Source: Dactylis glomerata (lineage: Eukaryota > Streptophyta > Magnoliopsida > Poales > Poaceae). Taken from it: a DNA stretch of 64,000 nt. The position numbers and the translations under genes were made by a program. How positions within the stretch are numbered: position 1 is the stretch's first letter; each line of letters opens with the position of its first letter. The DNA lies in contig QXEO01000149.1 in NCBI GenBank assembly GCA_007115705.1, positions 918,450 to 982,449 of the forward strand. The letters run 5' to 3'. Shown here piece after piece: positions 1 to 10,649 of this stretch. The notes below the pieces were generated by a model that saw only the letters and a program-made list of their open reading frames with translations, ran no database searches and was not told where the DNA came from.

Positions 1-278
1 CACTTCTAGTAATATTTGAGGTTAGGAAGATCATTAAAAATCAACCCTAACCTATGTCGGAGTGATTCCAATTGGGTTGGCTTGATGAGCTTGTTAGCTA
101 TCTGTTGCTGTGCTGAGTGAAGTTTGTGGTAAAGTTCGATGCCTGCAAGGTGTTGGTGTCGAGAATAGGGTTAACTACTATTAGCAGTTGTTTTTCCTAT
201 TAATAAAATGGTTTTACTTTTATAGTAGAAAAATCTTGATTATTTGCATTATAATAACTTGCAATTCTTAATTTGCAG

Positions 279-3200
279 ATACTATGGATCCAGCACATGG
301 CACAACTCAAGATGATGAATACTTCCTCCAAGGAATGATCCGTGAAAATGAAGATATCAATGTCACCAGGACGTTTCTGAACGATTCTGGTGAGGGAGAT
401 GAATCTCTTAACCGAGGAGATGGCTCCGGTGAGGTAGAAGCCAAAGCCTGGGATGGGGAAGAAGCCGGTGAGGGAGAAGCCGATAAGGGAAAAGCCGACG
501 AGGGAGAAGGCGACGGCTCCAGCAGAACCTTAAATCTCAGAAACTCCGGCGAGGTGTATATATGTATTTTTGTGATGCTGTTGTCTATATATATACATGC
601 ATATATTAACACTCTTTCTTCTTTTAGCCCTCCGGATCGAGCACTTCTTCCATAAGAACGAAACAAGGCCCAACAAAAAAAGTTGGATACCACTGTGAGG
701 TATAGGATCGAAGTGATCGGTGTAGACGGTGAACCGCAAGCTCCCGACGATGTCGCAAAAAAATTTGTCAAGCAATGCGGAGTTCTTGTGAGGGACTACA
801 TCCCGATCACCGTTCAAGAATGGAATCGGCCAAGCAGCGGCGGAGTCCCGTATGTCGCGACGTTGCCAAAGATAAGCTTTTTGACAGGCTCATGATTAAT
901 TTCCTCCTGCCGAGGCCAGATGTGAATCCAGATGAGGAGGAGAGAGCAAATGAGGAGCTACTGCAAAGAGTCAAGAAGTTTGCTCTCATCAAGATGGCCG
1001 AGGCATTCAAGAACTGGAAGAAGAAACTGTACCTTAACTTTGTCAAGTTAGACAAGACTCCGGATTTCAATCAAGTCGGCTATGCTAAGTTAAGACACCA
1101 GTGGGCTGATTTTGTGAAGTACAAGACATCGGAGAAAGCTTTGGAAATGTCTAGAATAAATAAGGAGAACGCTGCTAAGAAAGTGTACCACCATAATATG
1201 GGGTCTGCTGGTTACACCGGTTGCATGCCTAAGTGGGATGCACTTGAGGTCAAGTATATTGCTGCCGGGATCAGACCAGAGCCCACAACATGGACACCAT
1301 GGGCGAGAAACTGGTTTTACAGCCATGGGGGCTCGTTGGACAAAGAAGGGAGGGCAATATATACCCAGAAACACAAAGATCATCCCCTACTGCCCATCGA
1401 AGATATTAGAAGTGCGGTACAAGACGTTGAAGCAGGACGGTTTGTTCCTGATAGAGAGAACGACGAGCTCACACGCGCCCTTAAAAATGATGAACACACC
1501 GGATGAGCACGAGGCACACCAGGCTCCAAGCCGTTGAATGTTGCCTTCCCCGCGGAAATGAAGAGATATCCCGATAAAAGTCATCAGAGGAGAAAGGAAA
1601 GGGAGGCAGCTGAGAAAGCGACAGCTGCAGACCGGCTGCATAATGTAGAAGAAGCATTAAAGCGGCAGTAGGATCAACTCGACAGACTTAGCCAGCAAGG
1701 TATTAGCGGCCAATCTCAGCGGCACATGGTAGAAGCTGCATTCGACGGTACCGGCGCCCTATCGAATAAGAAAAGCAACATCGCTTTCACCCAGCTCCAG
1801 GATGGTGATGATGATGCACTGACGATGGCTCCTCCTAAACGCTACCCAGTGGATGATATCACGGAGAGCACAGCTTATGAGCTAAAGGTGCAAGTTATGA
1901 ACTTAAGGGTGACGGCGGCGGTCGGCATGGCCGTACCAATTCTGCCTAACCCAACTTGGCATTGCAGACCGGTTCCAAAAGGGTATGCTGTCGTCACGGT
2001 GGATGATGCAAAGCAAGATTTTGAGGAGCTGAAGCTAGACCACCCTGCAGGGGAAGATAGGGAGCTGACTGAAATAGGAGAAGCCAAAGGGGGGACTATT
2101 GTATGGCCAAAGGAGCACATCGTGCTTCCAAATTATGTGCCGCCAAGGCCACCCACTCCTCAAAGCAGCAATCCACCTTCGCCACCACCTCACCATTCTC
2201 TAGCGCAACCATCGCCTTCACCGCCTCACCACTCAGCGCAGCCGTCTCCACCGCCGCCTCAGCCGTCTCCGTCCCCTGAGCCTCAGAGACAAAAACGGAA
2301 GTATACTAAGAGGGGAAGCACCACCAGCAGCAGCAAGAGCATGTTCCGATCAGCGAAATGTAAGCTATCGCCCCTCCCAAGAGTACCTCATCAGAATATG
2401 AAGAAGCTACCTTACGAGAAGATAGATGAGGAAATTGCTGCGGCCGCAGATGCCCATTATGAAAAGTGGAAGATTGACATGGCTAACAAGAAAAAGCCAA
2501 AGCCGACGGAGCCATTCTTCCCAGTCACCGCAGAAGATAAAGCCAAAGCAGCCGCGCTTAAGATTCAGCTTTACCAACCCATAGCGCTCACACCAGACTA
2601 TAATCGCTCTATTACCAAGTCGGCTGAGGCAAAAGAGCGGAGAGGCGGGAAAGAAGTTGCCCAGCTCGGACAACAGAAAAATCAATTGATCGAACCACTC
2701 AAAGTGTACGATACCAATGAGTGGAGAGCCCAGGAGCGGCATGATCCGAACATTGATCCAGAGTTTATTCAACTCTACGGAGAAAAGACCAAATTATATG
2801 GACTGTCTATTGCTGAGTACATGAGCCATCTGGATGAGTTCGAGGGGTACCAACAAATAGCATATATATACCGGCACGGGGCTCCTCTCGTCAAACCCGG
2901 GTTAGTCAAAGATCTACCAACAAAAATGCGGAGATTGCATAAGTGATATATGGAAGCCTCTGCTGAATCCAAAAACTGGATCTACGCTGGATATAAACAC
3001 CACCATTACGGTCATGGAGATGGCTTCTTACTGATTGAATTTCTAGAATTATTTCAGTTTTACCAACAAGACGCCCTCGATAAAACTATCGTCAGTGCCT
3101 ATTGTTTGTAAGTATTATTAAGTCTTTCTAGCTCAGCTCATTCGTTGTTTGTATAATCTTACTCATCACTATACTAATTATATATGCAGAATGAAGATTC

Positions 3201-4054
3201 TCGAATGTAACAAAGGAGGAATCTATGACCTTGGGTTCGTTGACTGCAATTTCGTCCATGAAGATACTCTAAAAAAAACCCCAAAGAGACAGAGGATAAC
3301 TTGGTACAATCGTTGAAGTATTTCAGCAACAGAAGGGAAATACTATTTCCTTACAATTTTGAGTGAGTGTTACTGTCTTGTACACATTCTGTTTTCGCTT
3401 ACTCGATGTTAAGCGTATAATTGACTCGTTATGTGTGTGCAGCTTCCACTTTATTCTGTTAATCATTATTGTTGACGAAGGAGTAGTCAAAGTCATGGAC
3501 TCAAAACGCACACCTTTAGAAAAGTGGGCGAACATGCAGGAATGCCTCCAAAAGGCTTGGAAACGGTTCACCGCCAAGACTAGGGGTGTTTGGAAGCCAG
3601 AGCTTACATTTCAACCATTGAATGTAAGTACTACTTGCTAGATCCGTGCATCTCTTTGATTCTAGTTTCAATACCATTATCATGCTTGATTATTATTTTG
3701 ATTGAACTCCGTTCTCGTAAAGTGCTTGAGGCAGGAAGCCGGGAATAACTTATGTGGATACTATGTCTGCGAGTTCATTCGCTAGACGACCAAAGAGAAG
3801 GGCGCAGACCGGAACTTCAAAAAAATTGAAGTACGATAAACAATAATCACAACTTTATTTTATTACCATCAATTGTGTTTAGTTTCATTCTTATATATTG
3901 ATCCCCTTCTTTAAATTAGATCGAACGGATGTGGGACGGTCTTCTACCACAAGAACGCGTGCAAGCAATACAAGAGGAAATTGCCAGATTCTTATTAGAA
4001 CATGTCATAGATCCGAAAGGAGAATACTATTACCCAGTTCATTTGGAAGGGTGA
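279..4054 (+). pseudogene. Decayed CACTA accessory gene: Transposase_24/DUF8039-like region plus Ulp1-like protease domain
   Basis: This is a multi-exon gene of the type that accompanies TNP2 in grass CACTA elements. Exon 1 starts after a TTTGCAG acceptor, with ATG at 284, and ends before GT at 554. Exon 2 runs from 628 to about 3107. It encodes a helical basic region (about 900-1480), a DUF8039-like segment (about 1860-2130), a Pro-rich linker (about 2150-2280) and a basic KRKYTKRG patch. Exons at 3190-3360, 3443-3624, 3723-3830 and 3921-4054 give an Ulp1-like C48 cysteine-peptidase core. The His (FHFILL), Asp (KVMDS) and Cys (NLCGYYVC) motifs are all still readable. The frame is broken by shifts in an A7 run (675-681), near 830-860 and in an A8 run (3271-3278), and by stops at 1504, 1669, 2944 and 3783. 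The gene is therefore inactive. Exon edges are inferred from splice consensus and family similarity. Confidence 0.75.
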
Positions 4055-4309
4055 AGTGTAAAAAAGAAGATGTAAATTAGATCAAATTCGTGTGAGTACC
4101 GTTTGTAATATGTTTCGACCAAGCACGACGGATGAGACGGTGAATAATATATTCGTGACCATGATGTGTAATATATATATATAGTGTGGTTCCTTCATTA
4201 TTGCTGTATATATGTAGTACCATTAATTGAATACAAAACACACCAAATAAATAAATGAAAAAAAACACAAAACCCTGCCGCTGTACAAAAATAGCCCGAA
4301 ATACAGAGA

Positions 4310-4511
4310 TCAACGATCTCGGTTCGTGCCATGAACCGGGACCAATGATCCACGCCCCCCTCGCTGCGCGCGCGCCCACGTGGAGACCTATCGGTCCCGG
4401 TTCGTGCTGGAACCGGGACCGGCATTAGTCCTGAGTTATTGATCCCGGTTCAGCAACCGGGACCAATGGCCCGCACGAACCGGGACCATAGGGGTTTTTT
4501 TTCCACCAGTG
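4310..4511. repeat. CACTA subterminal inverted repeats and right terminus
   Basis: At least five alternating-orientation copies of a GGTCCCGGTTCGTG-like motif lie within 200 bases of the CAGTG end. In En/Spm elements such subterminal repeats bind the element's DNA-binding protein (family knowledge). Here they mark the end of the element. Confidence 0.75.
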
Positions 4512-6404
4512 ATAGGGGTGACCTACCATGGATTCAGAAAAAAAAAACTCTCATTTTCTTTCGAGTGAGTAGTGACATGCATGCATAAAGTAGGTATCTT
4601 TAAATTTTATTTCCATCTACGTGTTTGTGGTTATGATTCTGTATCATAAATTTATATATCTGACAGTGCTATTATTTGTCAAAGGCTTCTCCTATTGAAA
4701 CAAATATGCAGACAAATTTTCGTGTTTTCTAAAAACTCTGGAATTGGCAGGTTGTCTGCACATGTGCAATTTCAAAATGAAAAGATATCACAAGTTGACA
4801 ACATCGGATGCATAGCACTGTGGCAGCACTTTACGTTGAACCAAACACTAGAAAGAATTTCTGAAAAACTCTTCTCCACGGACAGGCAGCGGAAAGCACC
4901 CATCAAAATGAGCTGCGCTAGGAGTCCGTGAATATAAATTCAGCAAAACAATCATGCCGATCCAAGACACACGCATACTTATGTACGCACTCCGACGTAG
5001 TAGGCGCGTCCATTCCCGAGGTTACACTGAAAAACGCAGGCAAGCAACTGCAGCCAATGCCCGATTACCACTAGCCTGCTGCTAATTTTCAGGCTACGGT
5101 CTGTCCATATTTTACTCCATTTACTGCGATAGCTCATGTATGTCGCGTCATTTCTTGTCCGAATTTTATTGCCGCGCTGCTAAAGCTTCTATAGCTAGGC
5201 AGCCTGCTGCTGTATCTGCGTGATCTGAAAAAGATTCACCGGGATCACCGCAATATCGCATGCAGATCCTTTATTCATGATACCGGCTGACACTTGTACA
5301 CATGAGCTAAGCTACTGCTTGTACTAGTGCTACTCTAGCTGAGCGAGCAAGCAATATTTTATGGTGCGGATTAGCATGCAGATCCGTCAGGATTCACGCA
5401 TAGAAGAAGAATCTATGGATCAATCCCAAAAGAAAGGACATGTCGATAGGTGCATGCTAAATTTTCTTCACCCCTAAATGATTCAAAAAAAATCGAAAAA
5501 GTGACTAAAACTTTATAAGAACGTGTTAATCCAAGTTTCTGGTGGTCTCCAAAACCCTAGTCACCACCATTCTCCTTCATCTCCATCATGCAATCGACGG
5601 GCCCTCACCTCCTCTTCTTGTTGTTCTAGCGGCAAGAGGGGTGAGGATTTCTTCTTATGTTCAATGATGTAGTTAGATCACTAAAGTAGCGTTTAAGTTT
5701 AGTCAGCAAATAACGGCGCTATGGATGCTAAGCGGTGATGTGCAAAATAATAATAAGGTTTCCATGTCTAATCGCCCACCTTGTTGGCGATAGTCTCAGC
5801 GGAGGGAAGAGAATCGTCTAGTTGGTGCTCACTAGGAGTGGTGAATCTCGTTTTGTCTGTGTGTGTTGCGGGATTTTCTTGGTGGCGTTGTCGGGCGTCT
5901 TTGTCTTCCGGCTCCAACGATGATTGCCTCAGCCTTGCCGAGGAGCGTGTGAGATTTGTGTTCCCCTGTTCTGCTTGGCCAGGCATGGGGAGTTCTTCAG
6001 GCCATTTCCATTGTTTTCTTCTCTGAGGCAGCGATCGGCTTCACACATATTGGTTGTCGACATCTTTTTTTTAAAACTGGCGAATTCTTCTCCGATATAA
6101 CAATGTTATCCTGGCTCTATTGGTGTTACAAATTAATGTCCAAAGCCGGTACCGAGATTGACTCATGGCACGCTGCCGGTGGATGCAAGAGGAAGAAGAC
6201 ATCAATACCCATAAGGCCTTGTATATTATTTTAAAATTATACGAGAATTTTTTGTAAGGGTTTGTTCTACTTAATAAATGACCTTTGGCCTTTTCGGAAC
6301 AATAAGATTCAAATTTAAACGCTTCCATTGCGTAAAGTAAAAGCAAGACTGGTAGCCAAACGAGTTTGAATCCAGAACAAAACATCAGCATGTGAAGAAT
6401 GTAA
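4512..6404. other. Anonymous DNA, no gene seen
   Basis: I see no long open frame, no domain and no clear terminal repeats here. The segment 5760-6240 is more GC-rich than its surroundings and is followed by an AATAAA at 6273-6278. It could be a decayed 3' end of a LINE or of a processed transcript, but nothing in the translated frames supports a named family. Confidence 0.5.
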
Positions 6405-6455
6405 GGCCTCCTTTGATTCAAAGGATTTGCTCAGGATTTCTATAGGATTGGAATC
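6405..6455. mobile_element. Harbinger/Tourist-like MITE, left fragment
   Basis: The left terminal repeat is GGCCTCCTTTGATT, flanked by TAA at 6402-6404. The matching right end lies at 14999-15012 and is followed by TAA at 15013-15015. The 3-bp TAA duplication is typical of PIF/Harbinger MITEs. LTR element A split this MITE after base 6455. Without A and its duplicated GAATC the MITE would be 283 bp. Confidence 0.85.
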
Positions 6456-7999
6456 TGATACGTCTCCAACGTATCCATAATTTTTGATGCTCCATGCTTG
6501 TTTTTACACCATTTGCTTAGTGTCTCGATACACTTCGTGGCGTTTTTATGCGATTTCCGGAACTAACCTATTGACAAGATGCCACAGTGTCAGTTCCCTG
6601 TTTTCTGCTGTTTTTGTGTTTCAGAAAAGCTACATAGGAAATATTCTCGGAATTAAACGAAACAAGTTCCAGAAGTCTTATTTTTCCCGGACGAAGGACG
6701 AGGACCAAACGAGAGCCGGAGTGGGGCCAGGGGCCAGCCTCACACCAGGGCGGCGCGACCCAGCCCCTGGCCACGCCCCCTATGTGCGAGGAGCCCCTGA
6801 CAGCCCCCTGACGATGCCCCTTCGCTTATATAAAGCCTCGGGACGGAAAACCCTGGGGGAGTCGGCGAAATTTCCAGAACAGTTCCGCAGCGCCGCCGCC
6901 GTCGAAGCCAAATTTCGGGGGATAGAAGTCTCTGTTCCGGCACCCTGCCGGGACGGGGAAGTGCCCCCGGAGCCATCTCCATCGGTCTCCATCGCCGTCT
7001 CCGTCGTCTCCATCGACCTCACCGCCATCTCCATCAACCTTGCTGTCTCCTATGATGAGGAGGGAGTAGTTCATCCCCGGGGCTGAGGGCTCTACCGGTA
7101 GCTATGTGGTTCACCTCTCTCTCCCATGATGTGATCTTTATGTGATCGTGAGCTTTGTATCATGTTGAATAAGTAGATGCTACTCTTCATCATTATGTGT
7201 ACTCTAGTGGTGTTATTAAAGTAATCTATTCCTCCTGCCATGGTGTAATGGTGACAGTGTGTGCATCATGGTGGTACTTGGTCTAGGCTACGATTGTGAT
7301 CTCTTATGGATTATGAGAATAATTATCACTATGATAGTATTGAAGTGATCTATTCCTCCTTTCATGGTGTAATGTTGACAGTGTGTGCACCATGTTAGTA
7401 CTTGGTCTAAGTTGCAATAATATTTATCTTGAGTTGTGATTTGATTTGGATATCTCTATGAGCGGTGCTTGTCAAGTACTTGATGAGCTTTAAGGGGTGC
7501 TTCTGTAGCCACTACGCAATGATTAGTGTTATTCAATAGGAGAGTAATTCAGAGTAGCATAGTGAAGAGGAGTTATTTATTTGTTCAAATATGTTATATT
7601 TGTTGGGAGTGTGTCCACTAGTGAAAGTATGATCCCTAGGCCTTGTTTCCAAGCTTTGCACACCGTTTACTTGCTGTTTTGTTACTTGTTTGCGTGCTAT
7701 TATTTTTATTCCAGATTGTATTTACTACTTGTAATCATCCATACCACTTGTATTTCACTATCTCTTCATCGAACTAGTGCACCTATACATCTGACAAGTA
7801 TATTGGGTGTGTTGGGGACACAAGAGACTTTCTGTATCGTAATTGTAGGGTTGCTTGAGAGGGATAGCTTTGACCTCTTCCTCTCTGAGTTCGATAAACC
7901 TTGGGTGATCCACTTAAGGGAAACTTGCTGCTGTTCTACAAACCTCTGCACTTGGAGGCCCAACACTGTCTACAAGAACAGATGCGTGCGTAGACATCA
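6456..7999 (+). repeat. 5' LTR of element A
   Basis: It starts TGATACGTCTCCAACG and ends ...TAGACATCA. A TATA-like box lies at 6826-6835, and the U3 start carries a 7-bp stem hairpin (6457-6475). The 1544-bp length equals that of the 3' copy. Confidence 0.95.
6826..6835 (+). promoter_or_regulatory. TATA box in the LTR of element A
   Basis: TTATATAAAG lies about 370 bases into the LTR, followed by a GC-rich stretch. The 3' LTR has CTATATAAAG at the same place. It is the likely start region of element transcription (inference from position). Confidence 0.6.
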
Positions 8000-8009
8000 A
8001 GCTCTTTTC

Positions 8010-8027
8010 TGGCGCCGTTGCCGGGGA
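8010..8027 (+). promoter_or_regulatory. Primer binding site (tRNA-Asp) of element A
   Basis: TGGCGCCGTTGCCGGGGA is complementary to the 3' end of plant tRNA-Asp(GTC) including CCA. It lies 10 bases after the LTR. The same 18 bases occur in elements B, C, D and E. Confidence 0.92.
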
Positions 8028-8228
8028 GGTAAGGTAAAAGGTACTCACATTCTTTGGCTACTAAGTCTTTTAGTTGCTGGTGAGTGCTCGGAGTTATTTC
8101 CTTTAGATTCTGCAATTATATCTTTTTGTTTCTTATTTTTATTTTTCACTAGTTAGGCTTAATGGAAAATAAAGAGTTCTTTAGTCTTTTTTTCTGAGTT
8201 TAGATTTGAAGAGAAAATTGAAAAACCT

Positions 8229-10649
8229 TTGGAGCTTATTTCGCATAGCAATGTTATTAGTACGAATGCTTCGAATCCCGTTATTGCTAATGCTATGGAA
8301 AAGTCTAAGCTTGGGGAAGCTGGTTTTGTTAAGCATGATATTTTTAGTTCCCCAGCTTTAGTGGAGAAAGTTTGTTCTGATAATATTTTATCTCCCATAT
8401 GTGATGTATCTAATGATGCTTGTGCTCCTCATCCTTTTAAAATACCTACGAAGATTGTTGAACGTGTTAGGGATAACTGCTATTTAGGAGATGGAACTAT
8501 CCATCCTGGTGACCATTTGCTTTTTATACATGAATTATGCGAGTTGTTCCAGTGTGCAGGTATTTCAATGAACCAAGTTAAGAAGAAGCTATTCTCTTTA
8601 TCACTGAAAGGCAGAGCTGAGGAATGGTATCGGCTGCTTGAAGATGGTCCATCTATTGCATGGGAGGAAATTGTGCCTCTCTTTTATTCCAAGTTTTATC
8701 CTCCAAGTGAAATTCATAAAGATCGTAATCGGATATATAACTTTTGGCCTCATGAGGGAGAAAGCATTGCCCAAGCGTGGGGAAGATTGAAGTTACTAAT
8801 GCACAAATGTCCTATTCATGATCTTCCCCGTAATATTGTTATTAATAATTTTTATGCAAGGCTTTCAGGATATTATAAGGACTATCTAGATGCATGCTTT
8901 GATGGGTCTTTCACAAGCAAGGATGTTGACACCAAGTGGGATCTGCTTGAGACAATTGAAAACAATATTGAAGGTTGGGATAGCGACAAAGGTAAAGGAT
9001 CAGGTATGAATTACGAGTTTGATTGCATTAAGTCTTTCGCTGAAACTGCTAATTTTCAAGAACTTAGTGCTAAATATGGTCTTGATCCTCAAATTATGGT
9101 TGATTGCTTTAAAGCCTTTGCTTCCCATTTGAATGTTCCTAAAGGAAATGGGGACGTGTATCATGAACCTTTTAAGGACACTTGCATAGAAAGTGATATT
9201 GTTATTGATGATTGCAATAAACATGCTCAAACTTCTAAAAGTATTATCTCTTATAAGCATGTTAATTTTTGTGGAATACATAGACCTTGTGAACAGAGTT
9301 ACAACAAGGAAGATTATTGCATCACCCACGCAAATGAAGAAACCAGTATGTGGCTCAAGGATCTAGATGTGCTTGGTGAAAGGGTTTGTGAGCTTTATCC
9401 TTTTCTTTGTGAATTTTGCGGTGAAAAGGGTCACTTTAATTTTCAATGCCCAATTAATCAAACGAGTACCGCAGATTTGTATTGTGATGATAAGATTACT
9501 TTCAATCAGTATGATGAGCTTACTTTGTTTTTGAATTGTGAAGAGATATCTAGAAAGATTTCTTTGGTTGATATGAGAGATGCTGATATTAATAGTACCC
9601 TTCGTGGTTGTCGTCTCTATTGTGCTAAAGATTGCCTTGCAAATATTTACTTACAAGATCTTATAAAACATGATGTTTTGCCAAGCTATGACAGGACTAA
9701 TAGATTTTTCGATCTTATTAATAGAGAGGAGGAATCCTCCAAAGTTTATTCTGTTGTTTCTGTCAGCAAATCAGATTATGTGGAGAAGATGCCCTTCAAG
9801 TCTCTCCCTCCTAAAGGAGAGAGTAAGAAGAGTATGAAGAAGAAGAAGAGGAGTAAAAGGCGAGAGGACACGATATCTTCCCCTAAGCGTTATGATCCTG
9901 CTATAGATTGTGATAATTCTGATTGGGATGACGTTCCGATGCCTGTTACCTATGTTAGTGATCATGATTGGGAAAAGCACTCTACTTTTGATATTGAAAA
10001 TCTTTTTGGTACAAATTCTAAGGTTAATAATTGTTGTACCATTAGTACTATCCATGTTCCTTCTTATGATGATATGTTTGATGAATATGCTTTGCAAAAT
10101 AGTTGTTCTCTAGCTTGTGATGATACTAAACCTCTAGTTTATGATGGTTATGATGATGGGTATAATATTTTCAGTTCACCTACTTTTGAGGAGAAAATTA
10201 GTTATGATTACAATATGCCTCCTATTTTTGATGATTATGGTGATGAGAATAATTATTCTGTTGAATCTGCTCCTACTACTATTGTTCATGTGGGGAGTAT
10301 TAATTCTTTTATGCATGTGGCTCATGATAGGGATGCTTTATGTGATAGTTATATTGTTAGTTCTATTCATGATGCTACTGAAAGTTATTATGAGGGAGGG
10401 AAACATGGTTTTATGGATCTCAACAATATTGAGTTTCCCCTCTTTATGTTGCAATTCTTGAAGTTGTACTTGTTTTGCCTTCCTATGCTTTTTGCTTTGC
10501 GCTTTCATGATTTGTCTCTTTATAAGATTATTTTTCATAGGAAGTGGTTCAGATTTAAATGTCTTTCACATCTGCTTTTTGATGCTCTCTATTGCTTTAA
10601 GTTCCTATATGGCGCCTTTGCCTCAAGCTATTATATGGCGCCCACATGA
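8229..10649 (+). CDS. Gag-like protein of element A (806 aa)
   Basis: This is a long uninterrupted frame. Residues about 95-245 match the Athila-type retrotransposon Gag region, with a conserved core around AEEWYRLL and the FYSKFYPPSE segment. A CCHC zinc knuckle follows with C394, C397, H402 and C407, as expected for nucleic-acid binding in a nucleocapsid. A Lys/Arg-rich stretch lies near residues 530-550, followed by a long acidic, Tyr/Asp-rich part. The last 70 residues are hydrophobic with two membrane-like segments, which is unusual for Gag. The ATG at 8229 is simply the first in this frame. Element E shows the equivalent ORF starting ATGGAAAAC; the counterpart here (8162) is out of frame behind a T7 run, so the native N-terminus is probably broken. 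No pol follows, so any particle assembly would need partner enzymes (inference). Confidence 0.8.
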   Translation: MELISHSNVISTNASNPVIANAMEKSKLGEAGFVKHDIFSSPALVEKVCSDNILSPICDVSNDACAPHPFKIPTKIVERVRDNCYLGDGTIHPGDHLLFIHELCELFQCAGISMNQVKKKLFSLSLKGRAEEWYRLLEDGPSIAWEEIVPLFYSKFYPPSEIHKDRNRIYNFWPHEGESIAQAWGRLKLLMHKCPIHDLPRNIVINNFYARLSGYYKDYLDACFDGSFTSKDVDTKWDLLETIENNIEGWDSDKGKGSGMNYEFDCIKSFAETANFQELSAKYGLDPQIMVDCFKAFASHLNVPKGNGDVYHEPFKDTCIESDIVIDDCNKHAQTSKSIISYKHVNFCGIHRPCEQSYNKEDYCITHANEETSMWLKDLDVLGERVCELYPFLCEFCGEKGHFNFQCPINQTSTADLYCDDKITFNQYDELTLFLNCEEISRKISLVDMRDADINSTLRGCRLYCAKDCLANIYLQDLIKHDVLPSYDRTNRFFDLINREEESSKVYSVVSVSKSDYVEKMPFKSLPPKGESKKSMKKKKRSKRREDTISSPKRYDPAIDCDNSDWDDVPMPVTYVSDHDWEKHSTFDIENLFGTNSKVNNCCTISTIHVPSYDDMFDEYALQNSCSLACDDTKPLVYDGYDDGYNIFSSPTFEEKISYDYNMPPIFDDYGDENNYSVESAPTTIVHVGSINSFMHVAHDRDALCDSYIVSSIHDATESYYEGGKHGFMDLNNIEFPLFMLQFLKLYLFCLPMLFALRFHDLSLYKIIFHRKWFRFKCLSHLLFDALYCFKFLYGAFASSYYMAPT

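Larger units (their letters stand above)
1..4511 (+). mobile_element. CACTA (En/Spm-type) DNA transposon, right-hand part
   Basis: The right terminus reads ...CCACCAGTG at 4503-4511, the inverted form of a CACTA-type end starting CACTGGTGG. It is preceded by GC-rich inverted subterminal repeats built on CCGGTTCGTG/CGAACCGGGACC, which are common in grass CACTA elements. A decayed CACTA accessory gene (279-4054) lies inside in the same orientation. The left end and the main TNP2-type transposase are not in the window, so the target duplication cannot be confirmed. The three bases after the end are ATA. Confidence 0.82.

Noticed and set aside
1..20. The window start CACTTCTAG as a possible CACTA left end
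   Set aside because: It does not match the right terminus (CACTGGTGG when inverted), and intron-like sequence plus the missing transposase indicate the element extends to the left.
6484..7086. A 200-residue frame within the LTR of element A, with relatives in the other LTRs
   Set aside because: It spans the promoter and GC-rich leader of the LTR, varies in length between LTR copies and has no domain.
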